Shown piece by piece: positions 44,245 through 55,299 of a stretch of 64,000 nt of DNA. The stretch comes from Zeus faber. Lineage: Eukaryota > Chordata > Actinopteri > Zeiformes > Zeidae. Where the stretch lies: assembly GCA_960531495.1 (NCBI GenBank), contig CAUIJY010000090.1, forward strand, positions 278,323 to 342,322, given 5' to 3'. Numbering within the stretch: position 1 is the first letter of the stretch; each line of letters starts with the position of its first letter. The notes under the pieces are model-generated. The model was not told where the DNA came from and searched no databases. It saw only the letters and a program-made list of their open reading frames with translations. A program made the position numbers and the translations under genes.

Positions 44245-44317
44245 GTTTCTGTGGTGTCGTGGTTATCACATTCGCTCCAGAAGCAAAAAGTCCCCAGTTT
44301 GAAACTGGGTGGAAACA
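44245..44317 (+). pseudogene. tRNA-Val relic with corrupted anticodon loop
   Basis: The acceptor and T arm (CCCAG TTTGAAA CTGGG) are well paired, but the anticodon loop is TCCAGAA: position 33 is C, the nominal anticodon is CAG and the stem has a mismatch. Flanks resemble those of the copy at 43,698 (TGCTCA.T.A..TAGTGCT-like text before each), so they are a tandem pair about 547 bp apart. Confidence 0.65.
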
Positions 44318-44660
44318 GTTAATGCAAGCTAATTTCAGTGAATTTCTATCACAGCTGAAAAGAATAACTCTGGTATGGAAAATGTCTGTTCTTCACGAGA
44401 ACAATCTCAACACAGCAACAACTCCTTATGTACAATTCAAAAATACTTGAATGAAACAAAGACTCTGCTTAAACAAAATGAATGCCTAGTAGATGTGAAT
44501 TTATTCTCATAAGCTTTAGAAAATGGGAGACTCGAAAGTATGAATACTTTTAGTCAATAAAACCATTTACAAAGAAATATACAATTTACAAAAAAGATTT
44601 TTTCAATTTCCACATCCATTATTTCCCTTTTTCCACCTCCCATCTCTGTTTTTCGATGTT

Positions 44661-45600
44661 TTAAAAAACAGACTCCTTGAAGTGCTTCCAGGTCATCTCA
44701 TTGTTCTTGCCCTGGTCTTTGGACAGGGAGAAGATCTTTGCTGGGCAGTAAATGTACTTCCCTGTTACACCTGGGAACCCTGTGTGCACATGAGGACTGT
44801 TTGGGCCCTGCTTGAGTTCCATATGACAGAAACTGCTGGTCTTCCCGGCCAAACATGCTGGTCTTCCTGGCAAAACAAGGTATTTATCACAACATTTATA
44901 TTAAAATTGACTCTATCTCTTTTTCCTATCAAGGCTGCAAGGAATCTAGGTGTCATTATTGATGACCAATTGACATTCTCGGACCATGTTGCCGCCGTCT
45001 CCCGGTCCTGCCACTTTGCACTACTCAACATCTGAAAAGTCAGGCCGTACCTGACCCAATATGCTACTCAACTGCTGGTACAAACCTTGGTGATGGCGGA
45101 GGGCTGCTCAGTGGAGGTGAATTTCCTGGAAGCATGGACTCTGTCTTGCTCCTGTGTTTCTCCCAGGCTAGTGGAACTGGGCGGCAACCAGGCTCAACAT
45201 ACTCCAGACCAAACCTCTCTTCAGTGTCTCTGCTGGAAAGGTGGAGGGCTGGATACCTCTCATCCCCTGACACCCATTTGGAGACTGCATTGAGGTCTGC
45301 AATCCGAACTGGATCAAAGACAGCCGGAAGTCGAACACCTGGTTGATTCAGGTCTACCAGACGCTGATAGATCCAGCGAGCCACCCTTGTCATCCCCTGG
45401 GCTTGAAACAGCCCCGATGAAACTCGGATTCCAGTGACCCCCTGAGCCTGATGGAAGTGGTAGCCCCCCTGCCGAGATGTACCTCTGATGGGGATCCAGA
45501 CAGGAACCTTAGCCCCCTCACCCTGGACATGGTTCAGCTGCAGTGTTCCACCGTACCTGTACATGATCCCAGCTGCCAGCTTAGGATCACTAAGGCACCC
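44661..45600 (-). pseudogene. Second copy of the cysteine-rich family, inverted and interrupted
   Basis: On the minus strand, 45,064-45,564 carries a cleaner version of the third block of the plus copy (FQAQGMTRVARWIYQRLVDL, LNAVSKWVSGDERYPALHLS, EYVEPGCRPVPLAWEKHRSK), and 44,661-44,830 carries the C-terminal zinc-finger-like block (FCHMELKQGPNSPHVHTGFP). Between them lies an L2 fragment. The N-terminal domain is absent. Confidence 0.65.
44835..45095 (+). mobile_element. Internal L2 fragment
   Basis: Plus-strand text with KAARNLGVIIDDQLTFSDHV and CHFALLNI corresponds to RT C-terminal residues of L2 copies I-III. It begins with a short duplicated piece (CTGGTCTTCCCGGCCAAACA and a near copy) and ends without an L2 tail, so it did not arrive by ordinary 3'-primed insertion. 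Confidence 0.8.
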
Positions 45601-45627
45601 TCGCAGGATGTGAATACACTGAATCTG

Positions 45628-45790
45628 CCATTACATTTACATTACATTTAGTCATTTAGCAGACGCTTTTATCCAAAGCGACTTACAATTGTTCAATCAC
45701 CGACGGACGCAGTCATCAGGAGCAATTAGGGGTTAAGTGTCATGCTCAAGCCCTAGACCCCTAGTTTAACAATGCTGATTAGCAAGCCAC
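45628..45790 (-). mobile_element. Short element with L2-type 3' tail
   Basis: TTTAGCAGACGC and ATCCAAAGCGACTTACA, preceded by ATTACATTTACATTACAT repeats, mark an L2-type tail in minus orientation. What follows (GGGGTTAAGTGTCATGCTCAAG) is not L2 body sequence and is typical of short fish repeats sharing this tail, so a SINE using L2 machinery is likely. Confidence 0.65.
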
Positions 45791-45864
45791 CCAGTGCAGG
45801 TAACAAATGATGACCTGTCACCTTGTCTGTCTCCTCTGTTATTAGAAGCACCATGCAGGGCAAG

Positions 45865-46140
45865 CACTGTTGTAGATAAACTTTACTCTAACACTTGAAC
45901 AAAATAAGAGAGATCGAGGGAGCCAACGTTTGAAAGATAAAGACTTTCATAATTACTTGTGAACAAGTAACACAAAAGCCTGAGTTGGTTTGCAATGAAC
46001 TCCGGGGCCTATTCTCCGGCTGGCCTATAAACTCCATTCTATACATCTATCATCCATACGTCCACATAACATAGCATAGTTTCACTCCTTATATGGAAAT
46101 CTGCCCATTGTAGTCTTGTCCACCTCCTTGCTCAGAGCCT
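45865..46140 (-). mobile_element. LTR fragment related to the ERV-1 LTR
   Basis: It shares with 13,150-13,290 the blocks GAGAGATCGAGG-like, AAGACTTT.AT.AT.ACTTG and CTGAGTTGGTTTG in the same order and orientation. Only the R/U5-side part is matched. No primer site or internal region follows. Confidence 0.6.
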
Positions 46141-46229
46141 GTGGTACAACATATTGAACTCTGTCCACTAGGCCGTACATCTTCCAGCCCTGAGCTCATG
46201 TCTCCACATATGGAACATGTTAACTCTAC

Positions 46230-48805
46230 ACTTTCCACAGAGCCGTCTTTTTCTCGGACCACGATGGGACCCTCCTCCGGGCCCAGTCCTGTGCTCCGGT
46301 CTTCGGCCTGGGGTACTGGAAGTTAAATCTGAGTATCCTCGAGGAGGACGAGTTCGGTGGCAGCTTCGCCAGGGTTTTCATGGCTCTCGAGGGGCTCAGG
46401 CCTCTCTGTGCCGGAGTGGTCGAGCGGTGGGGAGTGGCAAAGGAGGGGATTAAAGTGCACGCCTTTAGGTACAGCAAAAGGAAGGCGAAGCAGGGGAAGA
46501 GGCTCAGTTAGGACCGAGAAGGCGCGGCGGGTGTTCACGGGGGTCAGGGACAGTCAGGGACAGGTGGTGACAGAAGCGGATGCGATGGTGAGGGTCGCCA
46601 CTGACTACTATCGCTCCTTTTTCTGTGAAAGGGTGGTGGATGAGACCCGGGAAGAAGCCTTCTTAGAGAGGTTTGCCCGGCGGGTGCCGCCTGACCTGGC
46701 AGAAGCTTTGGAGACCCCCCTCACTCTGGAGGAGCTTGAGGGTGCCCTCCGAAGGTCCCGGGCATCGACGGCCTGCCGGCCGAGTTTTATCTCAAGTTTT
46801 GGGGTGTGCTTGGTCCGGTGGTGCTAAAGGTGCTGACCGAGGTCCTCCGCGCGGGGGCTCTTGGAGGGTCGATGGCTAAGGGGGTGATCTCCCTTCTTTT
46901 CAAGAAGGGCGATGCCTCTGACCTTAATAACTGGCTGCCATTGACCATGCTGTGTGTGGACTACAAGCTTCTAGCTAAGGTCCTCGTTGACCGTCTGCGC
47001 ACAGTCCTCCCGGATACGGTCCATGTGGACCAGACGTGTGGAGTGGCTGGGCGCTCTGTGAGGTGGAACCTCCAGCTCATCAGAGACGCTATCGCTTGGG
47101 TGGAACATAGAGGGCTACCCCTAATGGTGGTAGGCCTCGATCAGGCCAAAGCTTTCAATAGGGTTCACTGGGGCTTTATGCTTAGTCTTAGAGAGAGTAG
47201 GTTTAGGGAACCTGTTTGCTGGGTGGCTGCGTACGTTGTACGCGGCCGTGGGGAGCACGGTTTGTGTTAACGGGCACCTAAGGGAACCTTTTGGGTTGCA
47301 CGCAGGGGTAAGACAGGGGTGTCCGCTTTCACCCCTGCTCTACATCCTTTACATGGAGCCCCTGGCGGCGGCCATTCGGGCTGACCTGTCAAGCTGTCCC
47401 AGTATGCGGATAACACCACCCTGCTGCTGGACAGTGATGCCTGCCTGCTCCACTCCTTGGAGATCTTCCAGGAGTTTGGCTGAGTGTCTGGCGCGGAGCT
47501 AAATCTGGCAAAGACCTCGGTCAAGTTCTTTGGGCGGTGAAAGGGAAGGACGGACGTACCAGGGGGGCTGTCGCTCTGCGTAGGATGGGTGGACTTTGAG
47601 GCAGCCCACAGCGCCACGGTAAATTGGACCGGGTGAATCAAAGCTGTCCGGAGGAAAGTCGCCCTCTAGAAATCCAGGACACTGACCCTTACAGGCAAGG
47701 TGCTGGTTTTGAAGGCGGACATGTTGCCGTCCCTACTGTACTTGTCGTATGTCTTCCCGATGCCGGCATGAATGCGGCCGCCCCTACGTGGCTCATGTTC
47801 AGATTCGTGTGGGGGGGACGGTGCGAGTATGCTGCGAGGGCCCGTATGTATGCGCCGATCGGGGAGGGCGGAAGGGGTGTGCCTCACCTCCCACTAAAGC
47901 TGGACGGCTATTTTGTTTCCTTTTTGTTGAGGGAGCTGTCGTCTCCGGTGGTCCACCCATCAGGACACTTCCTCCGGCTGTATTTCTCCTACCAGGCGAG
48001 GAGGGTGATGGGGCCTTTGGGCAACTTGGCGCCCCGGTCAGAGCAGGTGCCATGCCTTTGGGCTGGACCAGAGGAGGCTAGCACCGAGACGAGGCGGGGG
48101 GTGACCGCACCGGCTGTCGTAAGGATCCTGGCGGCAATCTGGCTGGCGGTCCAGCCTGGACAATGGGCTCAAGGACTTAAACTGGTCCTGCCTCCAGAAA
48201 GCACTGCCGGTACGTACCACCTTGTACCGGCGGGGTCTGGCGACATCCCCTGGGTGCCCCCGAGCCGCGTGCTCGGAGGAGGAGATCGTTCATGTCATTT
48301 GGGACTGCCCTTTCGAAGGGGTGGTGTGGTCGAGGGTGGGGGCGCTACTTAGCAGGGTGAAGAGAGGGTTCACCCTGACCTGGTCCAGCGTGGAGAGGGG
48401 TGTGGGTAGAGGGGGAAACAGGAGGGAAGGTGTCCTGCTCTGGCTGCTCATAAGCCTCTTCAAGAAGGGCTTGTGGGTGGCCAGGCAGGACCTAATCAGG
48501 CTTGGGAGGGACTGTGGAGTGGAGGGGGTCATAAGGAGGGTGGAAGGGGAAGTGAGAGGGAGGATCAGGGCAGACGTGGGGAGATGGGGACAGCACACGG
48601 CCCTAGAGAGGTGGAAAGGGGGTTTGGGCTTGGTGTAGGTTTTTGGGGGGAGGGGAAATGGCGATAATCTTTCATGGTTCAGTGTATGTATTATGTTAAT
48701 TATCACATGTTTGACTGTTTTCTTCTATGTTTGTTCCTTTCATGCCTTGTCCCACAGTGGTGTGGGGATTGTATGTCTTGGGGTTTTGTTGAATAAAAAC
48801 CACAC
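46230..48805 (+). mobile_element. Tx1-like (L1 group) LINE, 5'-truncated
   Basis: The GC-rich element begins inside the endonuclease C-terminus (46,235-46,330: SDHDGTLLRAQS, GYWKLNLSILEE), continues through a linker (46,357-46,827: DYYRSFFCERVVDETREEAF) and the RT (46,806-47,270: KGVISLLFKKGDASDLNNW, VVGLDQAKAFNRVHW; 47,236-47,502: GVRQGCPLSPLLYILYMEPL). The YADD box reads QYADN-type in a shifted frame near 47,400. The C-terminal part (47,624-48,638) includes CSEEEIVHVIWDCPFEGVVW. At least five frameshifts separate the blocks. It ends with a short 3' untranslated region containing AATAAA (48,791). Confidence 0.85.
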
Positions 48806-49364
48806 AAACCGCCTTTTACAAAAGACTTCTGTGGAGAGGAACAACTAGAGATTTGTCTATTTTTGGTAGGCTTTTCCAACTGTCGAAGCCCAACAGCATT
48901 GTACAAGTAAATAATGGAGTGTTTAACACTAAGATATTTGCCTCGCTCGCAGTAAAAGCGTAAAACTGTGAGTCATTGCTTTTTTTCTGTTGATTAATTA
49001 CTTATTTCAAACATGTCACAGTAAGTTAAAACAAATACAAAATAACAATAACAATGAACAATAAATCCATACCAGCATAATTATTCACTTACGTGGTCCA
49101 ATAACTTCTCCATAACTCAAACGTGACTAAATATTTTTCACACATACAACTTACAAAGAACTACTCAAATGCTGTTATATACAAGCCAGATATCTACCCA
49201 GTGCCAGTCAGATATTACTCAAACAATTACCTCAACTTTTATCCTCCCAACCCTTCCTCGTCCCTAAAACTCTTCAAACATATTTTATTGTTAATCTTCT
49301 TGAATTGATTCAGATTAGGACTTTGCTTGATTTCTATATCTAAACCATTCACAAATGCCCCTCG
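48806..49364. other. Unassigned AT-rich sequence
   Basis: I recognise no coding frame, tRNA or repeat between the Tx1-like LINE and the LINE-end repeat. Confidence 0.5.
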
Positions 49365-49665
49365 CAATTTCATATACACATACAGTACTCTTCAAAGTGG
49401 TACGAACACAGCGCTTTAATTTAATTAACCCCCCCCCCATCTATCAAAGAACATTGTTGCATGTTACCAAGAAGTAAATTGTTTCTTGCTTTATTTGTGC
49501 AGTAATGAAGTGTACCAGATCCGTGAACTTCAAAGCATGGCCTAAAATACAGCATGTAAGTATGTTCATAAAATCGCGCATTGTTTACTATCCTTATAGC
49601 TATTTTTTTGTACATGTTACCCCACACCTCCACGCAGTAATTCAGTACAGTAATACGAGTGGTTG
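49365..49665 (-). mobile_element. LINE 3' end fragment, copy 1
   Basis: The minus frame MEVWGNMYKKIAIRIVNNAR, followed by YMLYFRPCFEVHGSGTLHY, is the C-terminal RT extension of a LINE (EVWGN..K....RA.R is the usual pattern). It ends at GTATATGAAATTGC. It is a direct repeat of 53,428-53,728. Confidence 0.7.
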
Positions 49666-49695
49666 TGGCATTACTTCTGCTTTCTCAACAACAAA

Positions 49696-51690
49696 TTAAG
49701 TTCCCCGGGCTTTGACTTCTGCATAACCAGCACTCAATGTATCTCCTATTCGATAGCAGAACCCATCAGTCCAGTACTCCACAGCTGCCACATGCAGAAG
49801 GGAAGCTTGCAAGTCTGATCTGAGCTTTGCATATCTCTCTACTTCCTGAACACAATCATGTGGCTCCCCATCCTTTGGTGATTGCAAATTCTCAGCTGGA
49901 GTTACCGTGACGCACCTTACTAAGGTGACATCTTCCTGCTCTAAGACCCTATGATAGTCCCTTCGCCGAGACATAGTCAATGTACATTTACCAAAATTCA
50001 AATGATAAGAATTGTCACTGGGTAACCCATAGTTATTTGATGATGCTTTATCATACATCAGATAAACTCCCACCATTGCTCTGTAGCACAGTGGTAGCCC
50101 CAATTCTACTTCTGAATAGGCAGTAGAATAATACAATCAGGTTCAGGACCTGTCCCTGTACCTGTGGGCTGACAAAGAACTGAACATGCATATTTACCTC
50201 GAGTGGACGTAGCCACATACAGCAAAAAGTTCTGAGAATTGTCTGGCAAGGCTAGCGCTGGAGCTTGTAACCTCTGTTTGATCGTCTCAAATGCCATATG
50301 ACCTTCCTGCGACCAGGTGAGGTTACAATGGAGTTGATCATTCTCAGTCTCTTTAATCATGGCTCTCAAAGGCCCTGTTAGGCAGGCATAACACTTCTAC
50401 CCAGGCTGAAGAATATCCCGCAATACCAAGAAATGTCATCATCTCTCTGACTGTTCTAGGCTTTGGTGTCGTTCGAATGGATCCAAATGACTCTCAGAGA
50501 TGCTTCTGTCCATGGGTTATTGTTTGACCCAAATCAATTACTTTTTCTTGACAATACTGCAGCTTCTTCCATAATTTCTCCTATATGCTTCTGCTCAAAT
50601 CCTTCAGCCACCATTAAAGTTACATATGGCCCACTTTTCTCAATTTCATGCACTTTCTCAAAATAATCATCAGTGTTTATCTTCATAGCTGCTCCTTTAC
50701 TTCCTCATTCCACCACCAAGAATCCTCTTCTCTCGTCTGCTCCCGTTAGGGGGCACCACAGTGCATTATCTACCTAGAATACCTTCTGTTCTGCACATCT
50801 ATAAACCTTCTCTTTAGCCTTCTTCTCCTCATTCTTCTTATCCACCAACTGTATTTGGTTGAGTTTTTGAGAGTCTCCTGGTCCTGTACCTTCTGCTCAT
50901 GCTCCTCTTTCCGATATAGCTCCACTTGATGTGCTATGTGATCCGTATAAACACCTTTGGTCGTGCTTCCAAGACCAACCACTTCTGCCAATTTGCTCCT
51001 CACTTGTAGAGACAGCCCCTTCTATATTTTGGCTCGGAGAATTGATTTCTCCATTTGATTCAAATCTGGATCATTTCCTGTGACATTTCTCCACACTTCA
51101 TGAGCCCTTGACACATAAGCTCTTGGATTTTCCTGTGGGCCCAATAACTCAATAAAGATGTTGTGAAGGTTTGTTGGAAATACATCTCTCAATGCTCTCC
51201 ACATCCGACCTCTACTTGCAGCAAAGAATTCTGCCGGCCACAGGATCTCCTCCATCGCTAGGACTCCTATGAGGCTAGCCAAAAGTCTCCTGATATCTCC
51301 TCCTCATCAATTTTTCTGTTTCCTTTTCATTTTTCTTGTCTACTTTGTTCTCTTTTTCCTTTTGCAGCTTCAAACCATGTCTGTCCCTCCTTTACGAACA
51401 GCTGCAGAATGCCAAGTTCTGTTTGTCTTTTCTCCGTGCGTCACTTTCCTTTTTTACCTTTCTTTTGATTTACTTTATATGTGGACACAAGCACCTGCAT
51501 TGTTTTAATCACATCCTGATTAAGAGGTTCTTCAGCTGAAAACGGTTGTTTAATGTCAGGCCAACGCTTTCTCCATTTTCCAAATATTTTTGCAATATCT
51601 TTAATAAGGGGATTATTCTTTGGCACTACATCAACAGGAGTGATTGCTTTTGTAATTTTAGTATCCATTCTTGACGTCATAATGACCCTC
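49696..51690 (-). pseudogene. ERV-3 gag-pol remnant with RT core deleted
   Basis: In minus-strand order: gag start (51,441-51,680, basic C-terminus KKGKKGK), capsid-like segment (51,022-51,282; ENPRAYVSRAHEVWRN resembles the major homology region), a Gag continuation (50,770-51,003), a pol segment in the region 50,460-50,640, then connection/RNase H sequence (50,106-50,369, SQNFLLYVATSTRGKYACSV; 49,696-50,136, ending with TDGFCYRIGDTLSAGYAEV). The RT core that should lie between 50,460 and 50,370 is absent. The RNase H is cut at 49,696 by the LINE fragment. Confidence 0.75.
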
Positions 51691-51699
51691 TATTTTCTT

Positions 51700-52430
51700 T
51701 TATTGTAAATAAATCAAGTGATTTAAAATGATTAATAATGCACCATGTAATCACACTCAACTAAAAACAACTGAACTGACCAACCCCAAAGGAGACCAAT
51801 AGCTTCCCACTTATGAAAGCCAATTCACTTGTTCATCATCTGATGCATCTGATCACACACATTTATCTTAAATTATGAAAATTATATCAGTGTTCAAATC
51901 TCAAAACAGACTCAATCAAGGTAAACCATACTCAGATAATGAAACCAATATTTATAGCACTCAACAGTATTTAAATCAAATCAGCTTTTCCACAAGTGAT
52001 CAATCAAATCAATAATACTCCATTAATTAGGCAAATGCCTTAATTTGTCAGTGCGTTGCCAAGTCTCCCACTAAATAATTGCAAATGTAAAATATGAAAA
52101 AGAACTACTGTAAGCCTATATGCGAAAACAAGCTAAACACGTATCAATTATGTCGGTTTTAACTTAATGTATACACATACTGTACAGGTAAATGCAGGTG
52201 TCTATTGAAAGAGTTTGTGGATAAAACCGCACTGGCCTGATCACTGGATTCAGAATTTCTATACGCTATCATCCGCAAGCTTCCAGTGTCTGTGAAGAAC
52301 TGCCAGATGTCTTGTCTGCCCCTTGGATGGGCCGATTCAGACTCATTCCATCTTCTCTGTCTTTCCTCCAGCTTTCACTCAGCATAGTAAAAGAGAGGAA
52401 GAAAGAAAAAAGAACAACACAAGAGTTCAG
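51700..52430 (-). other. ERV-3 leader region
   Basis: Non-coding sequence upstream of ERV-3 gag. I looked for a primer binding site (TGG plus 15 bases matching a tRNA 3' end) and did not find one I could defend. Confidence 0.4.
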
Positions 52431-53300
52431 CATCTTAGGCTCACTCTAAATGCTTATACACACTGTAATATAATTCAGTGAGACATCCATTAACAGCTTT
52501 CTTATTTGTCATGCATTTGAAATAAAGCGATATTTACTTTTATTCATACAATGCATTTAAATCTAAAGAGTATATTAGTAAATCTGATATCACCTTCAAT
52601 TAATTATTTTAATTCTATTTATCTATTTAATTTAACTTAATTAAATTTTTATCTTTTCTTCTATCATACTGAGAAGAAAAGAGAGGATGGGGCTACTTCA
52701 CAGCCCCTCTTGTCAGGAGGAGTTAACTAATCTCCACACTGTATGAAGCACCACCCCTTGCTCCACCTCTTAAATGTAGGTACAGCTTCCAGTCTGGACT
52801 GTTCGTCAGCGAGTAAACATCCTGCTTTATCTCCCTCAGGCCACACACAGAGACAACAATCAAAGCTGTTTTCTTTCACTCAGCAGCCGAAACACAAACC
52901 TATCTTCTGGCAGCCAAAACAAGCTTCTCCTTCTACTCCAACAAGACTATCTGTTCTTTTAACCAGACAAAATTCACAGCAAGCACATTCACACACACAC
53001 ACAACAAACATGAAACAGACAAAGAAAGAACCCACACACTAATCAAACAATCCATAAATCCTACTTACAAAATCAGAACAGGAGATTTTTCTTTCTTTTC
53101 TGAATGTGTACATGCATGTGTAAGCAAACTGGTGCTGGTTGGCTCTACTCCTTCTCATCAGGCTCATTTTGTTATCAAATGTATAAACATCCTGTAGAAA
53201 GGCTCATACTTTTTATCAAATGTACAAAACGACCTTCATGAAAGGCTCATAGGTTTTATTAATTGTACAAACATCCTTGAAAAAAGCTCATATATGTTTT
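52430..53300 (-). mobile_element. ERV-3 LTR/leader region (inverted copy at 60,540-61,290)
   Basis: The reverse complement matches 60,540-61,290 over several hundred bases, with shared landmarks CACCACCCCTTGCTCCACCTC, CTCAGCAGCCGAAACACAAA and ACTAATATACTC. Being present at two loci and lying upstream of gag, it is probably the LTR plus part of the leader. I could not fix the TG...CA ends. Confidence 0.6.
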
Positions 53301-53310
53301 ATCACTAAAG
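53155..53310 (-). repeat. About four tandem repeats of roughly 45 bp
   Basis: Each unit holds a form of AAAGGCTCAT, TTTTATCAAATGTACAAA and a CATCCTT/GACCTTC-type end (53,155, 53,202, 53,243, 53,281). The position, at the upstream edge of the ERV-3 LTR-like region, suits U3 enhancer-type direct repeats. The inverted copy at 60,540 has only about two. Confidence 0.6.
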
Positions 53311-53358
53311 AGGCAAACATGTACAATACACAAATCTCTTCACACATCTTTAACCGCG

Positions 53359-53359
<1 letters not shown>

Positions 53360-53411
<52 letters not shown>
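53360..53411. repeat. (CA)n microsatellite
   Basis: About 26 CA dinucleotides between the ERV-3 LTR-like region and the second LINE 3' end. Confidence 0.95.
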
Positions 53412-53416
<5 letters not shown>

Positions 53417-53427
53417 AATGTCTGACC

Positions 53428-53728
53428 AGCAATTTCATATACACATACAGTACTCTTTAAAGTGGTACGAACACAGCGCTTTTATTTAATTTAACCCCCC
53501 CAACTATCAAAGAACATTTTTGCATGTTACCAAGAAGTAAATTATTTCTTGCTTTATTTGTGCAGTAATGAAGTGTACCAGATCCATGAACTTCAAAGCA
53601 TGTGACCTAAAATACAGCATGTAAGTATTTTCACAATATCCTGCATTGTTTACTACCCTTATGGCTCTTTTTTTGTTCATGTTGCCCCACACCTCCACGC
53701 AGTAATTCAGATACAGGAATACGAGTGA
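53428..53728 (-). mobile_element. LINE 3' end fragment, copy 2
   Basis: A direct repeat of 49,365-49,665, with the same start (GCAATTTCATATACACATAC) and nearly the same end. The minus frame is slightly better preserved (MEVWGNMNKKRAIRVVNNAG; HALKFMDLVHFITAQIKQEI). The two copies bracket ERV-3. Confidence 0.75.
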
Positions 53729-53947
53729 ACAATGCAGAGTGTGAAATTCCTTTCATTTTAAAGTGAATGGTTGAAGTGATGGTCTGAAAATCCAACGGTT
53801 TGTCCCCAAGATGGTTAAAATCGTTCCAACTACATTTTGTACGTTTGTCCTATCTCTGAAGCGATTTTAATTCCGTGTGCCAGTTTCTGCTCAAAACATG
53901 AGGATTCAATTCATCGGAATTTTTTTGCATTTTCTTTTTCCTGCTAG

Positions 53948-54029
53948 GTAGTCGTGGCCGAGTGGTTAAGGCGATGGATTTGAAATCCATTGGGGTTACC
54001 CCGCGTAGGTTCAAATCCTGCCGATTACG
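53948..54029 (+). tRNA. tRNA-Ser (TGA)
   Basis: The 82 nt start GTAGTCGTGGCCGAGTGG, with anticodon arm GGATTTGAAATCC (TGA) and long variable arm TTGGGGTTACCCCGC, and end in GATTACG. The acceptor pairs fully with one G-T wobble; the T arm GTAGGTTCAAATCCTGC is sound. Both promoter boxes are present. No run of four T residues lies close downstream, which leaves expression uncertain. A decayed copy follows at 54,349. Confidence 0.85.
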
Positions 54030-54348
54030 ATGGGCAGAGATGTTTCTTCTTTCATGATGTTTGTGTCTGTTGCGATCGTTTCCCCTGGAACTATTTCCAA
54101 AATTTGTGTGTGTGTTTTCTTCATTTGACTGGGGTTTCTTTGCATTTTCGTTTACAAACTATATACGTGGCCGTGTCCCTCTGCGGCTTAAGTCCTGCAG
54201 ACTACCATATATAAGGTTATCCTAACTCTGAAAATCTTTTAATTCTTAGTGGCAGTTTCCCCTGAAAATATCTCCAAAAGAAAAATACATTTTTCCTGCT
54301 TCTTCCTCATTTGATCGTAATTTCCTGCATTTTAGAATAACTGCCCAT

Positions 54349-54436
54349 GTAGTTTTGGCTGAGAGGAAAATACGATGGACTTGAAATCCATTTGGCTGCA
54401 ATGCTCCCCGTGCAGGCTCAAAGCCTCCCAACTACG
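54349..54436 (+). pseudogene. tRNA-Ser (TGA) relic
   Basis: The acceptor GTAGTTT/AACTAC and anticodon arm GGACTTGAAATCC survive, but the D arm (GGCTGAGAGGAAAATAC) is broken and the variable region is enlarged to give 88 nt. Flanking text (TTTTCCTGCTTCTTCCTCATTTGAT) recurs near the intact copy and again at about 54,510, so this is another tandem array. Confidence 0.75.
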
Positions 54437-54714
54437 ATTGGCAAAGATTTGCAGGATGTTTGAAGTCACTGTGCAAGGATCTCCAAGCTTCAAGTGCATC
54501 TTCAAAACTTCTTCCTCATTTGATTGGAATCTGTTTTCATTTTGAAGTTGCAACACACGTCGTGTGTCGTTAGCTGTTTCAGGGTGATTGCTGTTTCAAG
54601 TTTGTGTGTCAAGACAAGTTTGAGACATCCACTCTGCCTGAGTTCTCTCTCTCCTCTCTCACCTCTTTGAGCGAGGCAAAGCCTCCGAATACAGGACAAC
54701 TGGCCCAAAGTAGG

Positions 54715-54925
54715 TCGGTCCAGTTTGTTTCCACCTACATCTGTGAGCGAACGTTCTCAGTCATAAACATCAACAAGTAGTTGACTGATTCACTACCGCT
54801 GAAACAGATCTGAGAAGGTTAATTAATATGATGAGGAAACGGTTGTTTACTGAGCATGGCGGAACAAAATACTCTTCAGAACTCCATCCGGCCCTTGAAC
54901 CAAAATATTTGCCGATCCCTGGCCT
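54715..54925 (+). mobile_element. hAT-family transposase C-terminal fragment
   Basis: The frame QFVSTYICERTFSVININK matches the hAT C-terminal dimerisation region (usual form CE..FS.MN.NKS). A stop follows, then LTDSLPLKQ. Further on, CCGGCCCTTGAACCAAAATA and TTGCCGATCCCTGG resemble the non-coding end of fish hAT (Charlie-like) elements. Confidence 0.65.
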
Positions 54926-55299
54926 AGTACAAACATCGGCCTATTTAATTTGTCCAGATAAATTAGGCTTACCGTAACCATCTGTCTGCAGTTACTTTTC
55001 CTTGTGACAAAAGATATTTTCAACTCTGCTCTGCAAATCACCCTAATGAGAGACCTGTCAGTCGCTCTGCAGCTAGCCAAAAAGCAGTACTGATAGGCGA
55101 AGGCACCAACACCCTTTTCCATCATTGGCATTAATGTCGTTAATTTCTCTGGTTTCTCTTCAATGCGAATAAGCCTTTCACCTTTTACTAAAGATACTTA
55201 CCTGGTAGGGGAGTCACGATGATCATGAAGGTGTTTCACTCTTTAAGAAATCATCCGTGAAACCTGCCTGGGGACTCAAGTGTCGGGTGGAAGGGAGCC

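Noticed and set aside
49365-53728. Interpretation of the two LINE 3' ends as LTRs of ERV-3
   Set aside because: They encode LINE RT C-terminal text, have no TG...CA ends or polyadenylation and primer sites, and lie beyond a separate LTR-like region.
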